DNA of 52,454 nucleotides, taken from Secundilactobacillus hailunensis (GTDB taxonomy: Bacteria; Bacillota; Bacilli; Lactobacillales; Lactobacillaceae). This document shows, piece after piece, positions 9,598 through 17,320 of the stretch. The stretch spans positions 1-52,454 of the forward strand of contig NZ_BJDO01000015.1 in NCBI RefSeq assembly GCF_005405185.1, given 5' to 3'. Below the pieces are notes generated by a model. That model was given only the letters and a program-made list of their open reading frames with translations, had not been told where the DNA came from and did not search any database. A program made the translations under genes and the position numbers. Every line of letters begins with the position of its first letter. Position 1 is the stretch's first letter.

Positions 9598-10557
9598 TTA
9601 CTTTTCAATTGTGAAGGGAATTAATTCCGATCGTTTATCTGCATCAAATAGCACTCGGACCGCTGCTTGACCCATCCGCTCGGGATAGAGTTCTACAAAG
9701 CGAACCTGTTCATCCGCTAAAAAGCCTACCTGATTGCGGTTGAAACTAATCAACGCTGTTTGCGTATTTTGCAGTTCCCACATGGTCTGAGAAATCATAA
9801 CGCCTAAAAGGTCGTCAGTTGTGGCGATGCCATCAATCGTCGCGCGCGTTCGCAAAAATTGCGCTACCGCCTGATTTAAGTGGACTTGATTCAGCCTTGG
9901 CAGCTGCAGTGTTTCCGTTTGCACGTTAGCCATCTTCATTGCTTTTTGGAACCCCAACCGCCGTTGCCGTTCAAATCCCAGTTCTGGCAGCTGCTCGACA
10001 AATAAAGTATGGGTCGCTTTAAAAACGTCAATGAGGTATTCACCGACTCTTTGGCCCGCTAGTCGGTTATCATTATTGACATACTTTTCGGAATCTTCAT
10101 TGGGATCGCCCACTAACACGTAAGTCATCCCCTGTTTTTTCAATAAATCGATTACCGGGTCGTTGTGGATCGAATAGAGTAAAATAAAATTATGAATCAA
10201 CCCCTGGCTGATCAGTGTCTCAACGTTTTGCACCAGTGTCTGACTATTATTAGCAATGGCTACTGACAGCATGGCATTGCGTGCCTGTAATTCTTTGTTG
10301 ATGCCCATTAAGAGGTCAACGAAGAACGGGTTAGCCGACATACTCATATCACCAGGTGGGAAAATAACGCCAACAGCGTTCGAAACACCGGTAGTTAACG
10401 TCTTAGCATTATAGTTAGGTTTATAGCCCATTTTTTCAGCGATTGCTTGAATCTTACTGCGCGTTTTTAAACTAATACTTGAATGATTATTAAGCGCTCG
10501 TGAAGCCGTTGAAACAGATACGCCGGCACGCTTAGCAATATCTCGAATTGTCACCAT
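9598..10557 (-). CDS. LacI-family regulator of the maltose operon
   Basis: A 319-residue DNA-binding repressor. The N-terminal helix-turn-helix TIRDIAKRAGVSVSTASRAL (residues 3-22) and the hinge with GYKPNYNAKTL are typical, followed by a periplasmic-binding-protein-like sugar domain. ATG at 10557 follows GGGAGGAAG; GTG one codon later is an alternative. It sits immediately upstream of the permease and phosphorylase genes on the same strand, and palindromic sites of LacI type occur at their promoter. Maltose or a derivative as inducer is an inference from context. Confidence 0.93.
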   Translation of the reverse strand: MVTIRDIAKRAGVSVSTASRALNNHSSISLKTRSKIQAIAEKMGYKPNYNAKTLTTGVSNAVGVIFPPGDMSMSANPFFVDLLMGINKELQARNAMLSVAIANNSQTLVQNVETLISQGLIHNFILLYSIHNDPVIDLLKKQGMTYVLVGDPNEDSEKYVNNDNRLAGQRVGEYLIDVFKATHTLFVEQLPELGFERQRRLGFQKAMKMANVQTETLQLPRLNQVHLNQAVAQFLRTRATIDGIATTDDLLGVMISQTMWELQNTQTALISFNRNQVGFLADEQVRFVELYPERMGQAAVRVLFDADKRSELIPFTIEK

Positions 10558-10658
10558 GGCGCTCTTCCTCCCTTAATATTCTGATATTATTGTAAGCCAT
10601 CGCTATTTAAAATGATATGTTCCTACCGCAATCTTAATTCCGAAAGAAGGTTTGCCTC

Positions 10659-11321
10659 ATTTCAATCAATATCAATTGGTTATATCAAACCCTGCTCACC
10701 CACATGGGACCCTCTGGCTGGTGGCCAGCAGACGATAAGCGTGACATTATCGTTGGTGCCATCCTAGTTCAAAATACGGCTTGGCAAAATGCCGATGTGG
10801 GCCTGAATAATTTAAAACACCGCACCGGGTTAGACCCCAATACGGTGTTATCGTTATCGCAAACTGAACTAATGAACTTGATTCGTGCCAGTGGTTTTCA
10901 CCGCAATAAGGCTAAGGCCATCCATAACATCTTCCAGTGGTTCAACGACCATCACTGGGATTACGCCGGCATCGCTTCTAGGACACCTCAATCGAACCTA
11001 CGAAAACAACTATTGGCACTGCCCGGCGTGGGTCAAGAAACAGCTGATGTCTACTTAGTCTACATTTTTGATTTACCGGCCTTTATTGCTGATTCCTATA
11101 CGCGGCGCCTATTCAAACACCTCGGCTATCGGCAAACAGATACTTATCAGCACCTAAAGCGACAGATCACGTTGCCTGACAGCTTCACCTTTGAAATGGC
11201 TCAGGATTTTCACGGTCAGTTGGATGAATTTGGCAAGCAGTATCTCCAACGTGAAGATACCTTTGCTGATAGTTTTTTAGCCCATGATCTACTTAAATAT
11301 CAGCAGGCTCAAAAACGCTAA
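10659..11321 (+). CDS. HhH-GPD base-excision glycosylase-like protein, probable ATT start
   Basis: An endonuclease III-like fold protein. Numbered from the first ATG (10704), it has the helix-hairpin-helix LPGVGQETAD (about 106-115) and the catalytic-type Asp in FIADSYTRRL (Asp130). The Lys of endonuclease III (GRKTA) is replaced by Glu, and there are no cysteines, so no 4Fe-4S cluster. The in-frame sequence before the ATG, ISINWLYQTLLTH, looks like the normal N-terminus of this subfamily, but there is no ATG, GTG or TTG before a stop at 10635. ATT at 10659, eight bases after AGAAGG, is the best start; ATG at 10704 would remove about 15 residues. Its substrate is unknown. Confidence 0.85.
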   Translation: MSININWLYQTLLTHMGPSGWWPADDKRDIIVGAILVQNTAWQNADVGLNNLKHRTGLDPNTVLSLSQTELMNLIRASGFHRNKAKAIHNIFQWFNDHHWDYAGIASRTPQSNLRKQLLALPGVGQETADVYLVYIFDLPAFIADSYTRRLFKHLGYRQTDTYQHLKRQITLPDSFTFEMAQDFHGQLDEFGKQYLQREDTFADSFLAHDLLKYQQAQKR

Positions 11322-11660
11322 TAAGCCAGGAAGCCCTTGCGTTAAGGCAATTTGCCGGTTAACAGTCAGGCCGCCATAAATGCCGGCAACTACCACAAAT
11401 CCGGTAAATAGCAGACTGCCTGAAATGACCGCATTGGCAGGTAACGCGAAGCGCATGAACAGCAGGCCGACCCCTACAAAACCGTTATACAGACCAATGT
11501 TAGCCATCGTCGTCTTGGTTTCTGGCTGATGCTGATATTCCGCTGAAAAACCAAACGCGTTGCGAGCAGCAGCCGTCTGAGAACCAAACATTTCCAAACA
11601 CAAGATCAGCAGTGCTTCCACTGCAACGATCACGATCAAAATCGTACTGATTAGTGACAT
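11289..11660 (-). CDS. DUF1304 family membrane protein
   Basis: A 123-residue protein with four predicted membrane helices and the family-like segments ALLILCLEMFG, NAFGF and NIGLYNGF. Function is unknown. AAAGGGGTG precedes ATG at 11660. Its 3' end overlaps the convergent glycosylase-like gene by 33 bases. It starts 12 bases after the secreted-protein gene on the same strand, so the two may be cotranscribed. Confidence 0.85.
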   Translation of the reverse strand: MSLISTILIVIVAVEALLILCLEMFGSQTAAARNAFGFSAEYQHQPETKTTMANIGLYNGFVGVGLLFMRFALPANAVISGSLLFTGFVVVAGIYGGLTVNRQIALTQGLPGLLAFLSLLIFK

Positions 11661-11672
11661 TTTAACACCCCT

Positions 11673-12488
11673 TTAAAATAACTTTGAATCACCAGTTGGT
11701 ATCAGATAGATGCCAAATGACCCATATCCACTTGGCCAATTATGGTAATTTGAGGTATAGCCATGCGGTGTGGCATAGATGCCAATTTGATACCCCTTAT
11801 ACTTGGCCCGTTTTGACGTCGTATAGCCTTGCGCATCCAAAGCAGCACTGACTAGTTTCGTGTAATCCGTTTTACTTGAAGTGCTGGTCCAGTTATAAGG
11901 CGTGAAAATTCCAACGGCCGCCGAATTCTTGTTGAGTTTCGAATAAGTAGCGGTTTTGCTGACACCGGCATTGAGATCATTTTGCGCATCTTTGGAATAA
12001 CTGGTATTCAAAATTGCGCCTGGAAATAGGGCCAGGATATCCGCTTGTAATCTAGCTGCTTCGCGAACCGACTTGATTCCAGCTAAGCCGCTGCCATAGA
12101 ATTTGACGATCGAACTATGGGCAAAAGCATCTTTGGGGTTGTCTCCCTTGGTTAGATATGACCGATAAATTAATCCCCTAGCCTGACCGTTATTATTAGT
12201 CGCCTTATAGTAGTAGCCGGTCTTCTTCCCTAGTTGCAGTTTTACTCGCTTGTAAACGTACCAGGTTGTTCGTGGATAATTTTTTAGATTATGAATCTTT
12301 TTAGTGTGACTGGTATTCCACATATAAACGTTACCGCTCTTTTTTGAGTAGTAGGCCACATCGTTATACGTCTTAGTTGACACGGTTTTCCAAGCCGTGG
12401 CTGTTTTCCCCGCTGCTGGCAAAGTTGTGGTTAAGCCAACGCCCCCAACTACTAATCCCACTGTTAATGCCATTCCTATTTTCCTCAT
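11673..12488 (-). CDS. secreted protein of unknown function
   Basis: A 271-residue protein with an N-terminal signal peptide (MRKIGMALTVGLVVGGVGLT, then a short Ala-rich region, cleavage around residue 28). The mature part is rich in Lys, Tyr, Thr and Ser, as in many lactobacillus cell-surface proteins. The first 70 mature residues have repeated Tyr/Trp/Lys motifs of SH3b or wall-binding flavour (TWYVYKRVKLQLGKKTGYYY). No LPxTG or catalytic motif is recognised. ATG at 12488 follows GGGGGAAATG. Membrane release or wall binding is an inference. Confidence 0.75.
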   Translation of the reverse strand: MRKIGMALTVGLVVGGVGLTTTLPAAGKTATAWKTVSTKTYNDVAYYSKKSGNVYMWNTSHTKKIHNLKNYPRTTWYVYKRVKLQLGKKTGYYYKATNNNGQARGLIYRSYLTKGDNPKDAFAHSSIVKFYGSGLAGIKSVREAARLQADILALFPGAILNTSYSKDAQNDLNAGVSKTATYSKLNKNSAAVGIFTPYNWTSTSSKTDYTKLVSAALDAQGYTTSKRAKYKGYQIGIYATPHGYTSNYHNWPSGYGSFGIYLIPTGDSKLF

Positions 12489-12615
12489 TTGACATTTCCC
12501 CCATTCGGATACTTATCTCAAATGTAGCAGAGGTAAAGGTTGGTCGCAAGGGACACGGCTCATTTTCTTCATAAACGCTGATTCCAAGATTGTTAAGCAT
12601 TTAAACCTGAATAGT

Positions 12616-12653
12616 AAAAATAGGGGTCAGCACATTTGCTGGTCCCTATTTTT
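12616..12653 (-). terminator. metI-metC terminator
   Basis: A 17-bp stem (12616-12632 with 12637-12653) with a CATT loop, two G-U wobbles in the RNA, and AT-rich ends that give T-runs on both strands. It lies just after the metC stop. Confidence 0.88.
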
Positions 12654-12659
12654 GCTATT

Positions 12660-13835
12660 CTAACGCTGTAATTGTGAAGCCTTAATCTGCTCAAACGCCT
12701 GTTTAAAATCGGCTTTCAGATCATCTACATCTTCAACCCCAACTGATAACCGCAGCAAGCCGTCCGTAATCCCGCAAGCATGGCGTTCTTCAGCTGACAT
12801 CTCAGCATGTGACATCTTCGGCGGATAAGAAAGAATCGTTTCCACTGCACCTAGTGATACTGAGAACACTGGAATCTTCAGCTTCTGCACTAATTGGCGC
12901 ACGTTGTCTTCTGAACCAATGTCAAAGGAAAGTACTGCGCCTCCAGAGGTTGCTTGACTGAACTGCAGGTCATGACCGTCAAAATCTTCGAGGCCTGGAT
13001 AGTTCACTTTTTCGACGATGGGCTGTTCTGCTAACCATTTAGCCAGCGACAAGGCGTTGGCGGCCTCCGCTTTTACTCGGATGCTCAACGTCTTGATTCC
13101 CCGTAGTAAGAGCCAGCAGTCACTGATACCAAGGGTTGCCCCCATGGCATTTTGAATAAAATAGACCGCGTCGCCTAACTCTTTGGACTTAGTCACAATG
13201 AGGCCGGCTAAAATGTCTGAATGCCCCGCCAGAAATTTCGTCCCTGAATGGAGCACTAGATCAACACCCAGATCCAAAGGTTTCTGGAAAATTGGCGTCA
13301 TAAACGTGTTATCCGCAAAGACTAACGCGTCATGGGCATGAGCAATTTGGACCACCCGCTTGATATCCGTAACTTTTAGGGTTGGGTTCGAAGGTGTTTC
13401 AATGTAAACGACTTTCGTATTGGGCTTAAACGCCGCTTTTAAAGCTGCCTCATCATTACAGTCCACGAACGTATAATCAATACCATAGTTGGGCAACAGT
13501 TGAGACACTAACCGGAAAGTACCGCCATAGACATCCTTGGTCACGATTACGTGATCGCCCTGATGCAGAGTGAGAAACGCGGTTGAAATAGCTGCCATCC
13601 CAGTGGCAAAGGCAAAGCCACGAGTGCCATGCTCTAAGGCTGCAATACTTTCTTCCAGCACGTCTCGAGTGGGGTTCCCGCTACGGGTATAATCGTACTT
13701 GCCGAAGTGATCCAGACTCGGCTGAACAAAGGTTGATGATAATTGAATCGGTGGGTTAATGGCCCCGGTCTCTGGATCCGGACGGGTGGTCGTTTTAATG
13801 ACTTTAGTGTCATCTGAAAAATCTTTAATACTCAT
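12660..13835 (-). CDS. metC: cystathionine beta-lyase (MetC type)
   Basis: PLP enzyme that splits cystathionine to homocysteine, pyruvate and ammonia. It has 391 residues, the normal length of the Cys/Met-metabolism fold-I family. The PLP lysine is in HSGTKFLAGHSD (Lys200). DYTRSGNPTRDVLE, the aromatic/Asp region ADNTFMTP and LRLSVGVEDVDDL near the C-terminus are family features. It begins 12 bases after metI with GGGAGGAA upstream, so both are one transcript behind a Met T-box. Sequence alone does not separate beta-lyase from gamma-lyase activity; the pairing with metI favours the first. Confidence 0.9.
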   Translation of the reverse strand: MSIKDFSDDTKVIKTTTRPDPETGAINPPIQLSSTFVQPSLDHFGKYDYTRSGNPTRDVLEESIAALEHGTRGFAFATGMAAISTAFLTLHQGDHVIVTKDVYGGTFRLVSQLLPNYGIDYTFVDCNDEAALKAAFKPNTKVVYIETPSNPTLKVTDIKRVVQIAHAHDALVFADNTFMTPIFQKPLDLGVDLVLHSGTKFLAGHSDILAGLIVTKSKELGDAVYFIQNAMGATLGISDCWLLLRGIKTLSIRVKAEAANALSLAKWLAEQPIVEKVNYPGLEDFDGHDLQFSQATSGGAVLSFDIGSEDNVRQLVQKLKIPVFSVSLGAVETILSYPPKMSHAEMSAEERHACGITDGLLRLSVGVEDVDDLKADFKQAFEQIKASQLQR

Positions 13836-13847
13836 TGAAATTCCTCC

Positions 13848-15011
13848 CTACTTGTTTGTCACAGTGGTTGCGTGGCTTGTCACCGTGGTTGCGGCAGCGT
13901 TAATGGCTTGCGTCAGGTCTTGGATCAGATCATCGCTGTTCTCAATACCTACCGACAGCCGTAATAAGTTGCGGGTAATGTGCTTCGCCTGACGTTGTTT
14001 TTCAGTCAGGTCCTTATGGGTCTGAATCGCCGGAATGGTCATCAAACTTTCCACGCCACCAAGACTTTCCGCAAATGAAATGATCTTTAAATGCTGCAGG
14101 ATCGTGTTGACCCAACTTTCATCGTGAACATAAAAGCTGATCATGCCACCGTGACCGGGATAAAGGATCTTATCAACGGCTTTATTTTGCTTCAAGGAAG
14201 CCACGATTGCTTTAGCGTTACGTTCATGTTGCGCCAGTCTTAGCGGCAGTGTTTTGAGACTCCGAAGTAACAGCCAACAATCAAATGGATCAAGCGTCGC
14301 CCCAGTGGTGGTCAGATTATACTGAAGCCAGTCAGCATCCTCTTCATGCTTACAGATCACTGTCCCAGCTAAAATATCGTTGTGGCCGCTCAGATACTTC
14401 GTCGCGCTGTGAACAACCAGGTCGGCACCTTCCTTAAGCGGTTGCTGTAATAGCGGTGTATAGAACGTGTTGTCAGCAATTACTTGTACGTCGTGTTGGT
14501 GGGCCACTTCAGCCGTGTGGTGAATATCGATAATTTTCATCGTTGGATTAGAGGGTGTTTCCAACCAAATTGCCTTAACCGCATCACGTGTGGTTAACTT
14601 GGTCAAACGGTCATAGTCTTGGCCATCCCATAGATGAAACTTCAAGCCATAATGGTCGGTCAGTAGATCAAAGAACCGGAAGGACCCACCATACAGATCA
14701 TCGGATACGACGATTTCGTCACCGGTCTTAAACTGTGAAAAAACCAATTGGATCGCGGCCATCCCGGAAATAAGGGCAAAGGCAGCTACCCCATTTTCCA
14801 ATTTGGCGAGGGTTTGCTGCAGCACATCACGCGTCGGGTTGGTTTCCCGTGAATAATCGTACCCGGTTGACTGGCCTAACCCAGCGTGACGGTACGCCGT
14901 TGAAAAGTATAGCGGTGTCGATACGGCACCGGTTTTAACATCATCCGTCCGGTTACCCGCCTGCGCTAAAATCGTTTCAATATGTTCTGTTTGTTCCGAT
15001 TGTTTTGACAT
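13848..15011 (-). CDS. metI: cystathionine gamma-synthase / O-acetylhomoserine thiolyase (MetI type)
   Basis: PLP enzyme that joins cysteine to an activated homoserine to form cystathionine, the step before MetC. It has 387 residues. The PLP lysine is in [12 protein letters not shown] (Lys205), and [14 protein letters not shown] and [10 protein letters not shown] are present. Order and sequence match the metI-metC pair of Bacillus. The C-terminal end has a short duplicated motif ([14 protein letters not shown]) not needed for the fold. CGGAGGTAAT precedes ATG at 15011. The T-box leader upstream implies induction when methionyl-tRNA is uncharged. Confidence 0.9.
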   Translation of the reverse strand: MSKQSEQTEHIETILAQAGNRTDDVKTGAVSTPLYFSTAYRHAGLGQSTGYDYSRETNPTRDVLQQTLAKLENGVAAFALISGMAAIQLVFSQFKTGDEIVVSDDLYGGSFRFFDLLTDHYGLKFHLWDGQDYDRLTKLTTRDAVKAIWLETPSNPTMKIIDIHHTAEVAHQHDVQVIADNTFYTPLLQQPLKEGADLVVHSATKYLSGHNDILAGTVICKHEEDADWLQYNLTTTGATLDPFDCWLLLRSLKTLPLRLAQHERNAKAIVASLKQNKAVDKILYPGHGGMISFYVHDESWVNTILQHLKIISFAESLGGVESLMTIPAIQTHKDLTEKQRQAKHITRNLLRLSVGIENSDDLIQDLTQAINAAATTVTSHATTVTNK

Positions 15012-15057
15012 TAGAATTACCTCCGAAAGTCTGGCTATTTAAAATTAATTAAGCAAT

Positions 15058-15345
15058 AAAAAAAGCCTCCGCCCCATGTTACTCGGGACGAAGGATTCGC
15101 GTTACCACCTGAAATTTACTTGAACCTCACAATTCAAGCCTTGATAAGTACAATAATGACACTGTTATACTCCGCAAGATATCGATTGCTGACGGACTGG
15201 GTAGCACGGGTCGTGGTTGACCTACCCCCAATCAGGCTCAGAGATCATCTTCAGTTAACTGGTTTTGACTGCTTCTCATCCACCGCAGCTCGCTTAACAA
15301 AACGTGGTAACTTACTCTTCTCTTCATTGCTTAATTATTAGATTA
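15058..15345 (-). promoter_or_regulatory. T-box riboswitch, Met-type, for metI-metC
   Basis: The leader contains the conserved T-box core AGGTGGTAACGCG (complement of 15098-15110). After it, CCTTCGTCCC and GGGGCGGAGG (with G-U pairs) form the terminator, followed by seven T (complement of 15058-15064). Stem I precedes, and the likely specifier is ATG (complement of 15246-15248) in GAAGATGATC, a methionine codon followed by a purine. This matches a tRNA-Met-sensing antiterminator for methionine synthesis genes. The specifier choice is inferred from position and context. Confidence 0.93.
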
Positions 15346-15351
15346 GTTCTC

Positions 15352-15379
15352 ATTGTACTCTAATGTTAATGAGTGTCAA
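15352..15379 (-). promoter_or_regulatory. metI-metC promoter
   Basis: TTGACA (complement of 15374-15379), 16 bases and TACAAT (complement of 15352-15357), a near-consensus sigma-A promoter located just upstream of the T-box leader. Confidence 0.85.
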
Positions 15380-15630
15380 GTTGAATCACCAATTGTCATA
15401 TGCGTCCCAAGTACCTTCCGGATACACTGGCATTCGTAAATATAGCACTGAACATTGCTAAAGATAATCTAATAACGGCTAGTTCCTCGACCAATTTGTT
15501 CATGGACTTGTCAATCTCATACAAAAATAAAATTATGTAGTATAAATGAGTTTGATTCCAAATTTTCAATAAAACTAATATAATTGCTTTACCATACTTA
15601 GAGATGTACTTTCGTCTATGATAAAATAAC
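15380..15630. other. intergenic stretch without recognised features
   Basis: There is no gene or strong hairpin here. The right end (TATGATAAAAT, 15617-15627) may contribute the promoter of the toxin-like locus that follows. Confidence 0.5.
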
Positions 15631-15654
15631 AGAGTTGCCTACCCGTGTCTATAA

Positions 15655-15741
15655 ATGTTTTCCTCTTTAATTGCCCCACTTGTGGTTGCGCTTATTAGTG
15701 CTTAGTTTGCTGACTGGTTAGACCACAAACACCGCAAGTAA
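15655..15741 (+). pseudogene. decayed Fst/Ldr-like type I toxin
   Basis: The reading frame from ATG 15655 gives MFSSLIAPLVVALISA, then an in-frame TAG (15703-15705), then FADWLDHKHRK and TAA (15739-15741). The hydrophobic segment with the conserved Pro followed by a charged WLD-type tail is the pattern of Fst/Ldr membrane toxins of Gram-positive hosts (about 27 residues in total). The TAG splits the transmembrane segment from the tail, so the toxin is probably inactive. GTTGCCTA (15634-15641) and TAGGCAAC (15748-15755) flank the frame and could form the long-range 5'-3' helix known from such mRNAs. Confidence 0.7.
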
Positions 15742-15782
15742 ACTGATTAGGCAACATCTAACCCACTCGCTATTTTAGTGAT

Positions 15783-15849
15783 AAAAAAGGCCCTCAGCAG
15801 TTTACGCCTGCTGGGGGTCTTGGTGTCTTAAATGTTCCTCTTTAATTGC
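15783..15849 (-). ncRNA. candidate antitoxin RNA (RNA II-like)
   Basis: On the minus strand an extended -10 TGCTATTCT (TATTCT complement of 15856-15861) would start a transcript near 15849, right at the direct repeat, and the hairpin at 15788-15820 with TTTTTT would end it after about 66 nt. This geometry, convergent with the toxin frame and sharing its terminator, matches the antisense RNA II of par loci. The -35 region is weak. Expression is not shown by sequence. Confidence 0.6.
15788..15820. terminator. shared bidirectional terminator of the toxin-like locus
   Basis: AGGCCCTCAGCAG (15788-15800) pairs with CTGCTGGGGGTCT (15808-15820) with two wobble positions and loop TTTACGC. On the minus strand TTTTTT follows directly. 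Confidence 0.85.
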
Positions 15850-15943
15850 ATTTATAGAATAGCACAGGTTAATTAATTTCGCTAGTAATCTCCCTGTTTA
15901 CCATATAATTGAACGACATACATACCTATCATTCATTTCGCAC

Positions 15944-16141
15944 AAAAAAAGACGCCCCATCACTGGAACGCCCATACAGCCACTTAGCCGAAACTAAATG
16001 GGTTCTCAAAAATCCACATTTCCTTTGAACCAAGGCAGCCGCAAATCCGGCGGTGTTACATTGCCTGCTGTGCAAAAAATCACCTAGTTGCTTGCGCAAA
16101 CTACTATTGCTAGTAGCGTGATATTCTCGACTCATCGCATG
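15944..16141 (-). ncRNA. strongly structured RNA of about 197 nt, class unknown
   Basis: A promoter at 16148-16176 and a terminator at 15951-15972 with seven T (complement of 15944-15950) delimit this minus-strand transcript. Helices (plus coordinates): 16118-16122/16079-16083 closing two hairpins, 16111-16116/16101-16106 with loop GCAA and 16096-16099/16088-16091 with loop GCAA; 16062-16066/16033-16037 enclosing 16050-16053/16039-16042; 16027-16031/16001-16005; 15994-16000/15981-15987; and the terminator stem with loop GTGA. Three of the loops are GNRA type. A 68-codon frame on the same strand has no credible ribosome site. It is not a recognisable 6S, tmRNA, RNase P or SRP RNA. Confidence 0.6.
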
Positions 16142-16147
16142 TAAAAC

Positions 16148-16176
16148 ACTATAGCACGGATTCCGGGCAGAAGCAA
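16148..16176 (-). promoter_or_regulatory. promoter of the structured RNA
   Basis: TTGCTT (complement of 16171-16176), 17 bases and TATAGT (complement of 16148-16153). It begins 14 bases after the stop codon of the gene upstream, so the RNA may be independently transcribed rather than only a 3' UTR. Confidence 0.65.
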
Positions 16177-16189
16177 ATTAACACGGGCT

Positions 16190-16690
16190 TTAATCCTTAG
16201 TTTCCGCGTCATCAGCCTCTGATTCTTCAGCTTTCTTTTCCTGATTTTCTTTGATTTGATCTAATTGCTTATCTAACCAAGCCGCAACGGATTTGGCCAT
16301 ATCACCTTGATGACTGACAAAATCATCCGCTGATGCGACCTTATCGATCCGTAAAGAAGAAACGTTAACATCGGGTGATTCAATGATACTGTAGATGCTG
16401 ACTGGCAGGGTATCATCATCTGCCAGCATCTTCTTCATGGCGTTCACATAACGCAGTGGCAGGTTCACAACGCTGGTTTCCAAATGAACTTGAATATCAG
16501 CATCCGTTAAAGTTAACGTTGCTTGCGCTAATTTGTTGTCACTAACCGCCTTAACGATCATTTCAACCATTGGCTCAAGGGCTTTAACCGCACCCGTTTT
16601 TTTGATCTCAGCTAAACTGCTGCCAAAATTTTGTACATCATAGTTTTCAGCTTCAACTTCTTCAATGAAGTCCTTTACTAAACTTTCCAT
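16190..16690 (-). CDS. hypothetical acidic cytosolic protein
   Basis: A 166-residue soluble protein with no signal or membrane segment, and a highly charged C-terminal tail (about residues 143-166, Lys/Glu then Glu/Asp). The middle looks like alternating strands and helices. Family not recognised. GAGGTAACT precedes ATG at 16690. It follows the membrane-protein gene by 12 bases and is probably cotranscribed with it. Confidence 0.75.
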   Translation of the reverse strand: MESLVKDFIEEVEAENYDVQNFGSSLAEIKKTGAVKALEPMVEMIVKAVSDNKLAQATLTLTDADIQVHLETSVVNLPLRYVNAMKKMLADDDTLPVSIYSIIESPDVNVSSLRIDKVASADDFVSHQGDMAKSVAAWLDKQLDQIKENQEKKAEESEADDAETKD

Positions 16691-16702
16691 AGTTACCTCG
16701 AT

Positions 16703-17155
16703 TTACTTGTTTTGTTTGGCCCTTTTCTGCTGCATCTGCTTAATTTCTTCCAGCTTATCCTTATCGCGCTTATCATCAAGCAAGTGCCGATACCGTAATG
16801 CGAGCACCATCCAATAGCCGTTAAAGACAATGACTAAAAGATTCGCAATTGAGACTGCCAGTTTAATACCAAGTACAGCATGACTGGTAAACATCACCGT
16901 TACGATACCATTAAACAGACCAAATGAATAGATGACGATCACCATTGCCAGTAGATAATAACCGGAATTATGACCTAGGGCACCCCAGATCATCGGCAAA
17001 GCATACAACACCAAGGAAATAATAATTGAGCGGATGATTGCACTCATCTGAAGCGGATGCCCCAACGCGACCAACTTTGATGACATCAATAGATTCATCG
17101 CGGAGAAGAGCACCCACGAAACGATGCTCAGGGTCATTAATCTTTGCTTTAACAT
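16703..17155 (-). CDS. hypothetical four-helix membrane protein
   Basis: A 150-residue protein with four hydrophobic segments (about 10-30, 42-62, 70-92 and 100-122) and a basic C-terminal coiled-coil-like tail rich in Lys, Asp and Gln. The start at 17155 is chosen because AAGGAGAACTTT lies directly upstream; the open frame extends 25 residues further without a ribosome site. Family not recognised. First gene of a two-gene unit. Confidence 0.75.
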   Translation of the reverse strand: MLKQRLMTLSIVSWVLFSAMNLLMSSKLVALGHPLQMSAIIRSIIISLVLYALPMIWGALGHNSGYYLLAMVIVIYSFGLFNGIVTVMFTSHAVLGIKLAVSIANLLVIVFNGYWMVLALRYRHLLDDKRDKDKLEEIKQMQQKRAKQNK

Positions 17156-17207
17156 AAAGTTCTCCTTAATCGTTGTTAATAGTTCAAATTGTAGCATAGT
17201 TTTGGCT

Positions 17208-17263
17208 AAAAAATATAGGTTTGCGCCCACTATGTTGCTGTAGACACAAACCTGTATTTTTTT
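17208..17263. terminator. lipoate ligase gene terminator
   Basis: AAAAAATATAGGTTTG (17208-17223) pairs with CAAACCTGTATTTTTT (17247-17262), one wobble, with T-runs on both strands. It serves the minus-strand lipoate ligase gene and may act in both directions. Confidence 0.85.
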
Positions 17264-17285
17264 GATCTTTGATGTTAGGTTGCTG

Positions 17286-17320
17286 AATCGGGCTGCACTA
17301 GGCAGAGACTTGCACCTAAG
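17286..17320 (+). repeat. truncated copy of the TAATCGGGCT hairpin repeat
   Basis: AATCGGGCT, nine bases, then GCAGAGACTTGCACCTAAG resembles the left arm of the element at 33384. The right arm is absent. Its CCTAAG part overlaps and provides the stop codon of the lipoate ligase gene (CTA at 17316-17318). Confidence 0.6.

Larger units (their letters stand above)
15645..15849. repeat. direct repeats of a par/Fst-like locus
   Basis: GTGTCT(A)TAAATG followed by CCTCTTTAATTGC occurs at 15645-15674 and, with a 1-base and a 2-base indel, at 15823-15849 in the same orientation. In Fst-type loci such repeats at the 5' ends of the toxin mRNA and antisense RNA are where the two convergent transcripts interact. 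The first copy covers the toxin start codon. Confidence 0.75.

Noticed and set aside
15120-15341. A 73-codon open frame on the plus strand
   Set aside because: It is antisense to the T-box leader and has no start signals.
15929-16135. A 68-codon open frame on the minus strand
   Set aside because: It lies inside the structured RNA, lacks a ribosome site and has no plausible protein features.
15944-16141. Assignment as 6S RNA
   Set aside because: 6S RNA is one long irregular rod with a central bubble; this fold is multi-branched.
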